Below, in pieces: positions 48,983-58,718 of a stretch of 64,000 nt of DNA. Under the pieces are notes generated by a model. It was not told where the DNA came from, made no database searches, and worked only from the letters and a program-made list of their open reading frames with translations. A program made the position numbers and the translations under genes. The stretch lies in the NCBI GenBank assembly GCA_034359265.1, contig CP136893.1, positions 44,527,501 through 44,591,500 of the forward strand, given 5' to 3'. Source of the stretch: Canna indica. Taxonomy: Eukaryota > Streptophyta > Magnoliopsida > Zingiberales > Cannaceae. Position 1 is the stretch's first letter. Each line of letters begins with the position of its first letter.

Positions 48983-50233
48983 CTAAGGCTGACCTCTTTG
49001 TGCAACAGAAGCTGCGGACACCGGTGCTTTCCCTCTAAACTGTGCTGCACTAGAACCAGCTCTGACAGGACAGTCCCTCCTGATGTGACCCGGTTGTCCA
49101 CACCCGAAGCAGGCATTTGTACGACCAAAGCACATCCCGGTGTGCCTCCGCCCACACTGCCCACACTGCGGTACCTCAACCCTTCTCTGCACCTCAGACC
49201 CCACTGTCCTTTGAGTGGCCCCCGGCCCGGTACCTGGGCGACCTCTGAAACTGCCTTGCCCCCGTCCGAACGAACGGGCTGCTCCAGACACCATGCCCTC
49301 AGAAAAACCTTGTCGCTCGCCAAATCCCTGTGGCCTGAATCTCTTCCTAGCTGGCTCCTCTTGTCGATCAGTCTGTACCATCGACTCCTTCCTCATTGCC
49401 TCATCCACCACCTGGGTGAAAGTAGTGTCCTCAGTAAAGTGGATTAGTCTGCCAATCTGAACTTTCAGTCCTTCTACGAACCGCCTGACCCTGTCCGTCT
49501 CAGTCGCCACTAGCAGGGGATGGTACCGTGACAAGCGTGTAAACTCCACCTCGTACTCTACCACTGACATATTGCCGGTCTGCTTGAGCTGTTCGAATTC
49601 CCTTGCTCTCTTCTCCCGCACACTCCTGGGAAGATATTTCTCCACCATAGCTGCTCGGAACTCCTCCCATTCAGGGGGTGGTGCATCAACCCCCCGACGG
49701 GACCTCCATACTTGGAGCCACTCCTTAGCAGGTCCCCTCAGCTGCAAACCCACCATCTGCACCATGGCTACTGAAGAGCATCCCAACACCTCGCACAACT
49801 CCTGACAGTCGTTTAGAAAAGTCGTCACCTCCACACTAGGGTCTGTGCCGGTGAACTGCGGCGGTCTCAATTGAACAAAATCCTTGTATGCAACGCTGCC
49901 TGACACTGCTTCCCTAACGACTGGGGGTACCAATTCTGTTGCCCCCTGTGCCACAGGTGCCACTGGCGGCACAGGTTGAGACTGCTGCTGCCTCAGCTCT
50001 CGCTCCCTACGAAGCTCCTCAGTCAACTCGGTCACCCGAGCCTCTAGCATGGTCACCCGAGGATCCTGACCAACCTCTTCCTGAGCCGTCTGCCTACCGC
50101 CACGGCCCCGGCCCCGTCCACGGCCGCGACCACGACCGCGCCCACGTCCACGTCCACGTCCACTTGAGGAGTTACTCCCACTACCACTCGCCACAGCATC
50201 ATTAAATGCCTCCATCACTAATAAGAATAGCAA
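48983..50233 (-). CDS. gag: Tekay-2 gag (capsid and nucleocapsid)
   Basis: 416 residues ending at TAG 48983-48985. It forms virus-like particles and packages the element RNA. A Gly-Arg repeat tract occupies about residues 25-46, then a short coiled coil (EARVTELTEELRRERELRQQ), a Ty3-type capsid region (QLRPPQFTGTDPSVEVTTFL, then VEKYLPRSVREKRAREFEQL) and a zinc knuckle CFGCGQPGHIRRDC near residue 380. M1 at 50233 and M7 (MEAFND, 50215) are both possible starts; the Tekay-1 copy also has both. The leader from the primer site is about 170 bases. In Tekay-1 this frame runs on into protease, with CAG where TAG stands here, so gag and pol were probably one frame. Confidence 0.92.
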   Translation of the reverse strand: MLFLLVMEAFNDAVASGSGSNSSSGRGRGRGRGRGRGRGRGRGRGGRQTAQEEVGQDPRVTMLEARVTELTEELRRERELRQQQSQPVPPVAPVAQGATELVPPVVREAVSGSVAYKDFVQLRPPQFTGTDPSVEVTTFLNDCQELCEVLGCSSVAMVQMVGLQLRGPAKEWLQVWRSRRGVDAPPPEWEEFRAAMVEKYLPRSVREKRAREFEQLKQTGNMSVVEYEVEFTRLSRYHPLLVATETDRVRRFVEGLKVQIGRLIHFTEDTTFTQVVDEAMRKESMVQTDRQEEPARKRFRPQGFGERQGFSEGMVSGAARSFGRGQGSFRGRPGTGPGATQRTVGSEVQRRVEVPQCGQCGRRHTGMCFGRTNACFGCGQPGHIRRDCPVRAGSSAAQFRGKAPVSAASVAQRGQP

Positions 50234-50405
50234 CCAAGAACAGGTAAAATTAATCTAACAGGAACAATGAATAAAAATGATACATACCGCCGCTGGTGCG
50301 CAGGCTCAGTTCCCCGATCTCGTGACTAGGACACACTGTATGTCGACATGCTAACAATACCGATACAGCACCCCAATATCCCTAAAATCGAAGTCAAGAC
50401 CTAAA

Positions 50406-50421
50406 CCTGGCTCTGATACCA
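50406..50421 (-). other. Tekay-2 primer binding site
   Basis: The minus strand reads TGGTATCAGAGCCAGG, three bases from the 5' LTR. Initiator tRNA-Met primer. Confidence 0.92.
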
Positions 50422-50424
50422 CTT

Positions 50425-52897
50425 TGTCACACCCCAAATTTCACAATGGTGTGACCGGCCAGGGTATACAAGCATACCCCGAAGCCTACTCCAATCACTA
50501 ATAACCACAGACACAAATAAAGTAGTCACAGACCATAAGGATAAAACAACTTCATATTTCAAACTCCAACCACTAAGAAATGTTTATAGAACCAAAACAA
50601 ACTCATCTTTTGATAAAAATCACGGAAACATGAATGTTCAACCAGAATAAACTTTTAACAATGTTTGAACCCATAAATGAAATAAAGAACAATAAGTTTC
50701 AAATACATGGCTCTCTCTAAACTTGACTACCATCCTAACTCTAACTTCGACTTGTCACGAGATCAGTCCTGAACCTGCCGCTCCCAGCTGCGCTACTCCA
50801 ACACCTCAGTGCTACTACTTGTCCTGACCTGGTGCTAAAAAAAACAATAAAACAAAATGGTAAGTCCATATTGGACTTAGTGAGTGGCTCGGTCCTGAGC
50901 CCACCACGGTCCACAACTATACAGTTGTATAAGATGCATAATAATAACATAATAGGTAATTTCCATACCATAATCCAACCAGTATCAAAGTACATGGATA
51001 ATTTCTTAAATCCAGAATTAAACCATTTTATCTATGTAATTCTAAACCAATCCATACATATCCCACAAAGAAAAGAAACCACACATTTATACAAGTATGT
51101 TTTCAACCAATACGAGTCGGTCACTAGGACATACCCAGTGAGCTTCCCGCCCATGGTTCCTGAGCTAGGCAGGCCCTCTAGCCTCAGTAACCCCAATTAG
51201 TTGGGAATACCCTCCAACCAGTGCCACTCCAGGTCCGTCGTCAGCGTGGCTCACTGACGAGGTTCCCGGTCCACACCTCCCCCGCTGATCAGTTCAACCG
51301 AACCCCCATCTCGTCCACAAACACAAGCACGTTACAAAGAAAAATAATGAATGCACTAATACCACAAACATTTAATATAAGACAGTATCCCTACACCATT
51401 TAATACCAAGTGCTTGTATCCTACAAGAGTGTAGTTTAAGATTTCCAAACTGAATGAAATATCTAAATTAAGAGATTTCTACATAGAAGTCTAAAGTTTA
51501 TAGATAACACCTAAGTTTAAGCAACTAAATTAGCAAACACCCAAATAATTCCAGCCCACAATAAATATGAGTATAATATGTAATTTCAGCACATATATAA
51601 AAATCAGCATCTAACTAGGCAATTTCAGCATGTATAACCAGCATCATACACATCATTTCAGCATCATTTCTATATGAAATTTTCAGCACTATTATACGGT
51701 ACTTCCAGCAATTATATTTTCAGCCAATAGAAATTTCAGCAATCATATATATATATAAATCCAACAAACCATCTAAGTGGACTAATCACTCTTCTTTAAC
51801 CTTTGATATGTGAACCAGCCTCTAGTAAAAGGAAAAGAAATTTACAATTTCCAAATTTTGAACACAACTCAAAGCTCACTGTTTCAAACTCTCCTCAATT
51901 AAATTTCATTGACTGCACATCAGTCAACCTCCATTACATCATGCGGCCACAAAAGGAAAAGTGGCACAGGCGGCCATTGTTCGCCTAGGTTTCCCAATTC
52001 CATCTTCACCCATACCACCCATTTAATTCCAAAGAAGCTTGCTTGTAGATGATACTTCTTATTACAATCAAAAGGCAATTCATCAATCGTAAAATCTCAT
52101 CCAAAGTTTTATATGGCAGTGGGCGGCCACCAAGAAGAAAAATAATTTCCATGGCCTAGATTTCATGTTTTTAGTCTCTAATTTCGAGAAGAAATTGGCA
52201 CAAGCACGCGACTCAAACCCATAGGAAGAAGAATCAAAATTTGTAGAGAAAAAATCCAATTTTCTTTCTCATGACAAGGGGCTGCTAAGAAAGAAAGAAA
52301 GACCTTAAATTTTTACAAGAGTAAACCACTCACCGGTAAAGGAAAATAGAGTGGATGACGCTCTCCGACGTCCTTGAGCCGATGATCACCGGCGTCGGCA
52401 ATACCACCGGCGGCAAATCCCTCTTCCACCGCCTCCTCCGTCGTCTCCTCTGTCGCCCTCTCCGTTTCCCCCTTTTTTTTTAATTATTTTTTTGGGTGTG
52501 TGCGGCTGTAGCAACCGCACACACCAATTAACCCTTTTTTTTTTTTTAATTATTATTATTTTTTTTTTTTACACCTATACATATATATATATATATATAT
52601 AATCTTATTTTAATTTATTTTATTTTTATGATTCTACCCCTCACTTAATCCAACTGCGGCTTCTATCGAACTCAACCCACACTTGCCCAAATCAGATTCC
52701 GATCGAGTCGTCGGACTCGACTCAACAAATAATCCAAAACCGAAAATAAAAATAAATAAAACAAATCACTAAACACGCGCAAAGGCCTCACCTTAATTCA
52801 CATTTCCGACACTTCTTCCGACCCGCTTCGATGCGCATCCACATCGTCCGGCTGAAAATAACTAAATTAAATTATATAAAAATTTACGGATATAACA
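50425..52897 (-). repeat. Tekay-2 5' LTR
   Basis: 2,473 bases, almost identical to the 3' LTR. Donor motif CCACTCAC is at 52326-52333 and acceptor at 50835-50836. The 410 bases from the acceptor to the LTR end would form the second leader exon if the intron is real. Confidence 0.95.
50835..52333 (-). other. Putative LTR-internal intron of Tekay-2
   Basis: Minus strand: donor TTTACCG|GTGAGTGG, and 1,499 bases later the acceptor TTTTATTGTTTTTTTTAG|CACCAGG. The older Tekay-1 5' LTR has the same pair (13430 to 12037, 1,394 bases), as does its 3' LTR (6104 to 4705, 1,400 bases). Splicing would remove most of the LTR-encoded leader before the primer site and gag. Inference from consensus and conservation only. 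Confidence 0.4.
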
Positions 52898-53151
52898 GTA
52901 TTCATGAACCCACTTATATCGGTCTAAACTCGTACGAATCGAGTTCCGATCGAACCCCCTGTCTCGACTCGACCCAACCTTCCATCCCTACTCGAATAAA
53001 ATAATTTTTCTCATGCATAAAGGTCATATCACCGATTGCGCCCTCCGACGATTTCTCAGCCCGTCCCGGCGCGCATCTCGGCTTTCTCGTTGAAGTCAAA
53101 ATAAATAAATTAATTTTTTAATATATTTTTTGCGGGTATTTCAGCGTGACA

Positions 53152-54084
53152 ATATTATATTATATTATACATATACCTGCAAAATAGACTTATCTATTTA
53201 GTTTGGTTTAAACAAAAAATATATATCATTTGAATCGATCTGAAATATAATCAAATTTTATTTAAATTAATTCAAATTTTTAGGAACCTTCATTGGAAGC
53301 AAATGAAAAATAATGCATTACAATTTCTTCCCAATTTTTTAATATACATTTTTCAATATGCATTTTTTCACCTAACATATTATATATTATTTTTATTAGC
53401 TACTTTTAGTTTTAGTTTTTATATTATTGTTGATATTGTTGTAGTTGTCATCCTCGTCATCCATTATTAATATAATTTTAATTTTGATAGTATTAGCTTA
53501 TATTATATTTTAATATATAATTTTATTATCTTCTTTAGTCAGATTTTTTTTTTTTTTTTTTTTTTATTGAGTTCGATTATGGGTTTGAGCGGAATTTTTT
53601 CATTGAAGTGTTTTTTTGGTTCCAAATAGATAGCTTTATATAGTAGGTAGGTATATCATATATGAAAAGTAATATTTAACTTGAATTTGATCGGTATATA
53701 TATATATATACTAATTATATACGTATATATTACAATTAATTCAAAATTTCAATACTTTTGATTAAAAAATTTAAAAACCTTGATTTTCAAAAAAAAAGTT
53801 ATTTCAAACATCTCCCATATTTGAATCCTTATTCAAATAAAAAATATATTATTCACCAATCAACTACAATTTATCAAAAATATATGAATCCGATGAAAAA
53901 TTTAAAATATGCATCGATTAATCATAATCCACGAATATACTAAAAATTTCAAGGATTTGTATATATGTTTGCTTTAAAATAATTATTTTAGAACATTTCA
54001 AATTTTCGTTCCCGGGTTGGGTTATGGGAACATCCGAGCGATTACCTTCGTAGATCCAAACGTGCTCACAAGGCGCACAATAAG
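53152..54084. repeat. AT-rich flank, copy 2 of the duplicated block
   Basis: Second copy of 27889-28798, starting from ATATT right after the end bases of the outer LTR. It has longer T and TA runs (53545-53565 and 53695-53710) than copy 1. No gene is visible. Confidence 0.85.
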
Positions 54085-54849
54085 TGTCACGCTCTAACTC
54101 AGGGTATGTGTGACAGGCCAGGGTACGTGCCAGTACTCCAAAGCCTACAATATGCACTGACCAATGACTCATAAAACTCAACTATACCGACATGGAAATC
54201 ATAAACAAAAGCAACAGTACCAAACTTTATTAGTTATTGAAAATAGTCCAACCAAACCATGTTCGAAAACATCACAAGGTTTTTAATAAACATCTAAAGG
54301 TTTGCAAAGAAACATCTCCATGTTTTACAAAACTAACACAGTGCATACACAAGACTCTACTCCACCACGACTACGACTATAAAGCTGTCAGCTATGAGAT
54401 CTGTACCCACGTCTGCCTTCCTGCGCGCCATGCCACCAAGTCGTACCTCACTGGTCGAGCCCTTCAAAACAACAATAAATAAACTGTGAGTTCATGAGGA
54501 ACTCAGTGAGCAATATGCGTATCCTCCTTGGAGCTGTATGCTCATCCCAGGTTTATATATATATATATATTTGAAATTACTATTTTACCCTTAAACTTAA
54601 GTGAATTCAAGAACCCACTTATATCGGTCTATACTCGTCCGAATCGAGTTCCGATCGAACCCCCGGACTCGACTCGACCCAACCTTCCATCTCGACTCGA
54701 ATAAAATAATTTTTCTCATGCATAAGGGTCATATCACCGATCGCGCCCTCCGTCGATTTCTCAGCCCGCCCCAGCGCACATCTCGGCTTTCCCTTTGAAG
54801 CCAAAATAAATAAATTAATATTTTTTTAAAATTTTTTGCGGGTATTACA
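54085..54849 (-). repeat. LTR-B copy 2
   Basis: It starts TGTCACGCTCTAACTC and ends GCGGGTATTACA. It is preceded by GGCGCACAATAAG, as is copy 1. It keeps about 100 bases (54445-54545) that copy 1 lacks. The polypurine tract follows at 54850-54866. Confidence 0.82.
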
Positions 54850-55531
54850 ATCTTTCCCCCTTAAAGAAAATTCGTCCTCGAATTTTGGAGTAAGCTATAG
54901 GTTCACCAATCCACGGAGCCCGAATGAGCGCAATCTGCGCGATACCTAACATCTGCCATATTTGGCACCATAATTCGACCTCTGTATCCTTGGACAATCC
55001 TCCTTGTCCACTTTTCTCCCATGGTCCCTGAACGATCTAAACACGTTGGCCCGACATGCACAATCTCAACAATGAACAGATACAAGCTTACTCTCCACCA
55101 TCATACTCAGGTGGGTGTGGTCTCCCATCAACAACTCGAGTGCTTTCAAGGGTACACACCACACGACCCTTACCCTGGCCCCAAAATGCCCGACCATACC
55201 GACCCAAGACTTTGTTTACCATAGAAATCATCAGGTTGAAAACTTTTATATGCATACACTTACACCTATCCTCGGGCGGTTAGGGTGCCTCGCCAATGAC
55301 CGCGGGTGCGCATATGGGCACCCCCCAACCCTCGGACCCTCTCACAGACCCTAACTTGCGGTCGCGCCTCGCCAACCCAATCCACATATAAATGCAATAA
55401 AGTAAATCAATAAATCATCATTGAAGTGATAATAACATGTGAGGATCTAATAATTCATCTCATGCACGCTGCGCATCCTCCGACCCAACTCGACCCAAAC
55501 AAGACATCCTAAACCATCACAAAATACAACT
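54850..55531. other. Internal region after LTR-B copy 2
   Basis: Non-coding and collinear with 29449-30052, with an extra ~60 bases (about 55072-55130) and another small insert near 55220. It breaks at CGCA (55532-55535), where it joins the sequence that normally precedes an LTR-B. Confidence 0.7.
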
Positions 55532-55542
55532 CGCACAATAAG

Positions 55543-55760
55543 TGTCACGCCCCAACTCAGGGTGCGTGTGACCGGCCAGGGTACGTGCCAGTACCCCGAA
55601 GCCTACCATATGCACTGACCAATGACTCATAAAACACAACCATACCGACATGAAAATCGTAAATAAAAGCAACAGTACCAAACTTTATTAGTTATTGAAA
55701 ATAGTCCAACCAAACCATGTTCGAAAATATCATAAGGTTTTTAATAAACATCTAAAGGTT
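55543..55760 (-). repeat. LTR-B copy 3, truncated
   Basis: It starts TGTCACGCCCCAACTCAGGG and is preceded by GCACAATAAG, the flank seen before copies 1 and 2. It stops at AAGGTTTGC near 55760, where different sequence begins. Confidence 0.75.
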
Positions 55761-57566
55761 TGCCAAGATAGAAGAATGGATGAATTGGCCTGTTGGGCCC
55801 TTATCCATTTCACTAGCTCAGCCGCTAATGGCCTAAAAATTATAGATGGAAGGTTCGATTCTTCCTTCTACATAACCAGGCTGGTCGGCCTACCCAAAAC
55901 CAGCCCTTAAGGGCATCTAAATATGAACTTTCATGTCTCGGATTCATTGACTAGGATGGCCACTAGGCTCAGGAATCCCCCGGGTTAGGGATAGCTAGTC
56001 CCACCCAACTCGGGTCTACTGTCAGCGTGGCCCACTAACAGAATATCAAGACCCTCTGCCACTCGGGTCTAACAACTAGCGGGCCCGCTGGTGCAATCTC
56101 AAGACCTTATAAATCGTTGAGTCGTGTGGTAGCCGTTCGGCTAATGATACTCCTCAGTAGACCATCTCAACCACAACCAGAACTAGGTTGTGCAAGTTTT
56201 CCTGTGTTTTGCTTTTCGGGTGTTGCCCATGTCAGACCCTCCCCCTCGGGTCGCACTACTAGGATATTGATATCAGCTAACTATCCCTTGGTGTAGAACC
56301 TAGTAAGTGTACTTTGTCTATGGGTTAAATGTCACCGCTAGTTACCGAAACCATTCTTTCTAGAGTTGTTAGAATTTACTGACTATAGATAAATGCTCGA
56401 TCTACTATTGTTAACGACACTTGCCAAAAATAATCATGAACAACAATTACCATGTGAAAGCCGAATTAAAGAGAATAAATTGCATTAATTAAACCGATAA
56501 GGAACATGCATTATACATAGCAATGATTGAACACAATATCTGAAAATTAATGAAATCTTTCCTTTAATTCATATGCCATAACAAACCTATCCATGTATGC
56601 ATTAGTAAGAACATTTCCATAACCATGAGAATATAGATCTATAGTTACTACCAGTCCTAAGATGAACAACAATCATATAATATAATTTCAACCTAATACT
56701 AAGCATGTAAGTGTGAATCAAGACAACATAACATGAAACCTAGCATATTAATCCAAACAGTCCTGACCTTTCCACGTAATACCTTGCTTGGCCGAGCCCT
56801 CTAGGAAAAGTGGGCATGTTTGCAACAGCAACGCAAGCATCAATCCAAAGATCTAAAATATAACGAACATAAACGGTCCATGAGTTGCAAGACGATCGAG
56901 GAAATTGAGGAAAATTTCGGCATGACCTTTCCCCTTTTTCCTCTTCTTGTCCAGCCCATAAAACACAAAGAAATCATGATTTAAAACATGAGATCATAGG
57001 TACATCAATCGTTTAGAGTCCAACACGAGAAAACACGACGATCGATAAGAAACTCGCGAAGGAACCCGATTTCAAAACACCTAGGGTCGGCCACCCGCCT
57101 CCCTTCACAATCACACTAACCACTCACCTTGATCGGATCACAAGGTAACCTCGATGAAGACGAGCTCTGATTTCCTCAAGCGTTAACGCGAACTCGGCGC
57201 CGACAAGATCCCTCTCGCTCCCCCCTTCCTCTTGGGCTGCGTGTGGCTCTCTTCTTGAGCCGCACAACTGGCTTGGGTGAGGGGTTTTATTCCCCTCATC
57301 ACTTGACTATAATGCCCCCTACCACTTACTTACCTCCTCATCCGACTCCACCTAACCCAGATCGAGTTTCGACTCGATCCGCGAACCCAATCTCAACCCA
57401 ACTTGAGTCAACCAATTCCCATCCACCCAACTACCAATTATTGGTTATGATTTAAATTAATTTTACCTGCTATTCGAGGTGATCACGCGACTCGACCCGG
57501 CTAGCTCCCGACTCGATGGGCTGCACAACGAAAAAAAATTTATATTAGGAAACCCCGGGTATTATA
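55761..57566 (-). repeat. LTR-D copy, minus orientation
   Basis: It ends CCCCGGGTATTATA at about 57566, a variant of CGGGTATTACA. Positions 56820-57540 match 100-870. It carries CCACTCAC (donor on the minus strand) at 57120-57127 and self-complementary ACTAGCGGGCCCGCTGGT at about 56076-56093. No matching acceptor was found. The left edge is where LTR-B copy 3 breaks off and may not be the true end. Confidence 0.6.
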
Positions 57567-58254
57567 ATAAGAATAAGACCATTTGAGCTACAGATCGTAA
57601 TGCTCCTAGAAAGGCATATTTCGAATATAGAGGACGTTCCCAACAATCCACGAGAATATCATACTCAACCATGAACCGTACGAGTACATTATATCCTCTC
57701 TCACCCACCACCGCGCTTACGGCTCTATACCCCAATCCAACTTGCTCCAGCTCGAACTCAATTTATGACTTTTAGCTAATTTTATTCATTCATAAATTTA
57801 TATTAAATACAAAACATTATATTATATAAGATAAATGATATATCTATCTCCATCCATTTGAAAATTTATTAATTTGCGATTGACACATTCTAACTAAGAG
57901 CTCCCCAATAATCACTTTGTAGTTTTTCCATTTTATATAGTTCATTATAATTTACTAAAATATTTTCCCTATTTATTTGGTTGGTTTTTAAGATTATAAT
58001 TAATTTGTCAAGAAAATTTTTAAGATTAGAAATTTTTTGGCTTTTAAGATCATTAAAATTTGTCAAGAAAATTTTGAAATTATGAATAGTATTCGATTAT
58101 TTATTATTAGTAAATATTAATTGTAAAATTATATATTATAACTTTCTTTTTTATATTTTTTGTTACATATTATTGTGATTTTATTACGTAAAATATTATC
58201 ATTTTGATTCCATTATTTATTAAAAAATAAATTTGATTGTTTTCTATTTTGACG
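57567..58254. other. AT-rich stretch without a visible gene
   Basis: No domain-bearing frame or terminal repeat. It ends at ACG, the target duplication of the following CACTA element. Confidence 0.5.
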
Positions 58255-58534
58255 CACTACAACACATCGTTGGAATTTTGACGGCAAATTATAAAGAAAT
58301 TCTGACGTCGAAGGAAGTAAATATTTGCATACTGACGGCAGTAAATTCGTCGAAAACGAGTGTCGAATAACCTCCGCTTAATTTTAAATATTGACGTCTA
58401 TGCAGCCGTCAATATTTAAAATTCGACGTCTATTACCGTCAAAAAAGAAGCGTCAATATTTAAATTTCGACGCCGCGTACGGTCTAAACGAGACGTCAAT
58501 ATTCAAAATTTCTACGCCAACATATTGACACCTT

Positions 58535-58635
58535 TGACGTCAATATGAGACGTCAATATGCTAAGCATATTGACGCCCGTGAAGGCGTCAATATGCTAAG
58601 CATATTGACGCCTCCTCAGGCGTCAATATGTCATT
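58535..58635. repeat. Left subterminal palindromes of the Pack-CACTA
   Basis: A near-perfect palindrome of 29 bases at 58584-58612 (14-bp arms starting GGCGTCAATATGCT around one central base) follows a similar one at about 58543-58576. Confidence 0.8.
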
Positions 58636-58718
58636 TATTTATTTTTTAAATAAAATTTCGCGCTGTCCCCCGTCAACGCGTCAGCTTCATCAGCACCTCC
58701 TCAGGCGTCAATTTCGCC

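Larger units (their letters stand above)
42925..52897 (-). mobile_element. Tekay-2: young, nearly intact Ty3/gypsy chromovirus
   Basis: 9,973 bases. LTRs (42925-45424 and 50425-52897) begin TGTCAC and end TATAACA; the target duplication is GTATT (42920-42924 and 52898-52902). Comparing the LTRs position by position I find four substitutions, all transitions (at 42932, 43800, 44834 and 45381 against their counterparts), plus length changes in simple repeats. The primer site, polypurine tract, gag and pol are all present. One TAG separates gag from protease. It inserted into LTR-C copy 2 only, so after the local duplication. Confidence 0.97.
28799..53143 (-). mobile_element. Hybrid non-autonomous gypsy-like element (LTR-B left, LTR-C right) with nested insertions
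   Basis: On the left is an LTR-B (28799-29448) followed by a polypurine tract (29449-29465). On the right are a leader (about 41150-41283) similar to the Tekay leaders, a tRNA-iMet primer site (41284-41300) and an LTR-C (41304-53143). The two LTRs belong to different subfamilies, so this is not a simple element. No gag or pol is present in the non-inserted internal parts (29449-30138 and 37600-41303), which resemble LTR body sequence in places. It holds a SIRE derivative and Tekay-2. The right flank GCGTG+ACA+ATATT equals that of LTR-C copy 1. Confidence 0.7.
41304..53143 (-). repeat. LTR-C copy 2 (5' LTR of the hybrid element), split by Tekay-2
   Basis: The two parts are 41304-42924 and 52903-53143; with the Tekay insertion and one GTATT removed they align end to end with LTR-C copy 1. 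It starts TGTCACGCCCCAAATC and ends GCGGGTATTTCA. It is followed by GCGTG (53144-53148), ACA and ATATT, the same order as after copy 1. Confidence 0.85.

Noticed and set aside
45953..50205. Plus-strand frames opposite the Tekay-2 gag and pol
   Set aside because: Shadow frames of the minus-strand polyprotein, with no domain of their own. The same holds for plus-strand frames at 8036-11031.
43241..51403. Identical small frames at 43241-43903 and 50741-51403
   Set aside because: They are identical because they lie in the two LTRs of a young element; there is no start context, domain or other support for a gene.
55755..55905. tRNA-like piece (TAGCTCAGC...GGAAGGTTCGATTCTTCC)
   Set aside because: It has D-arm-like and T-loop-like bits, but the T stem does not pair properly with a 7-base loop and I cannot place an anticodon or acceptor stem.
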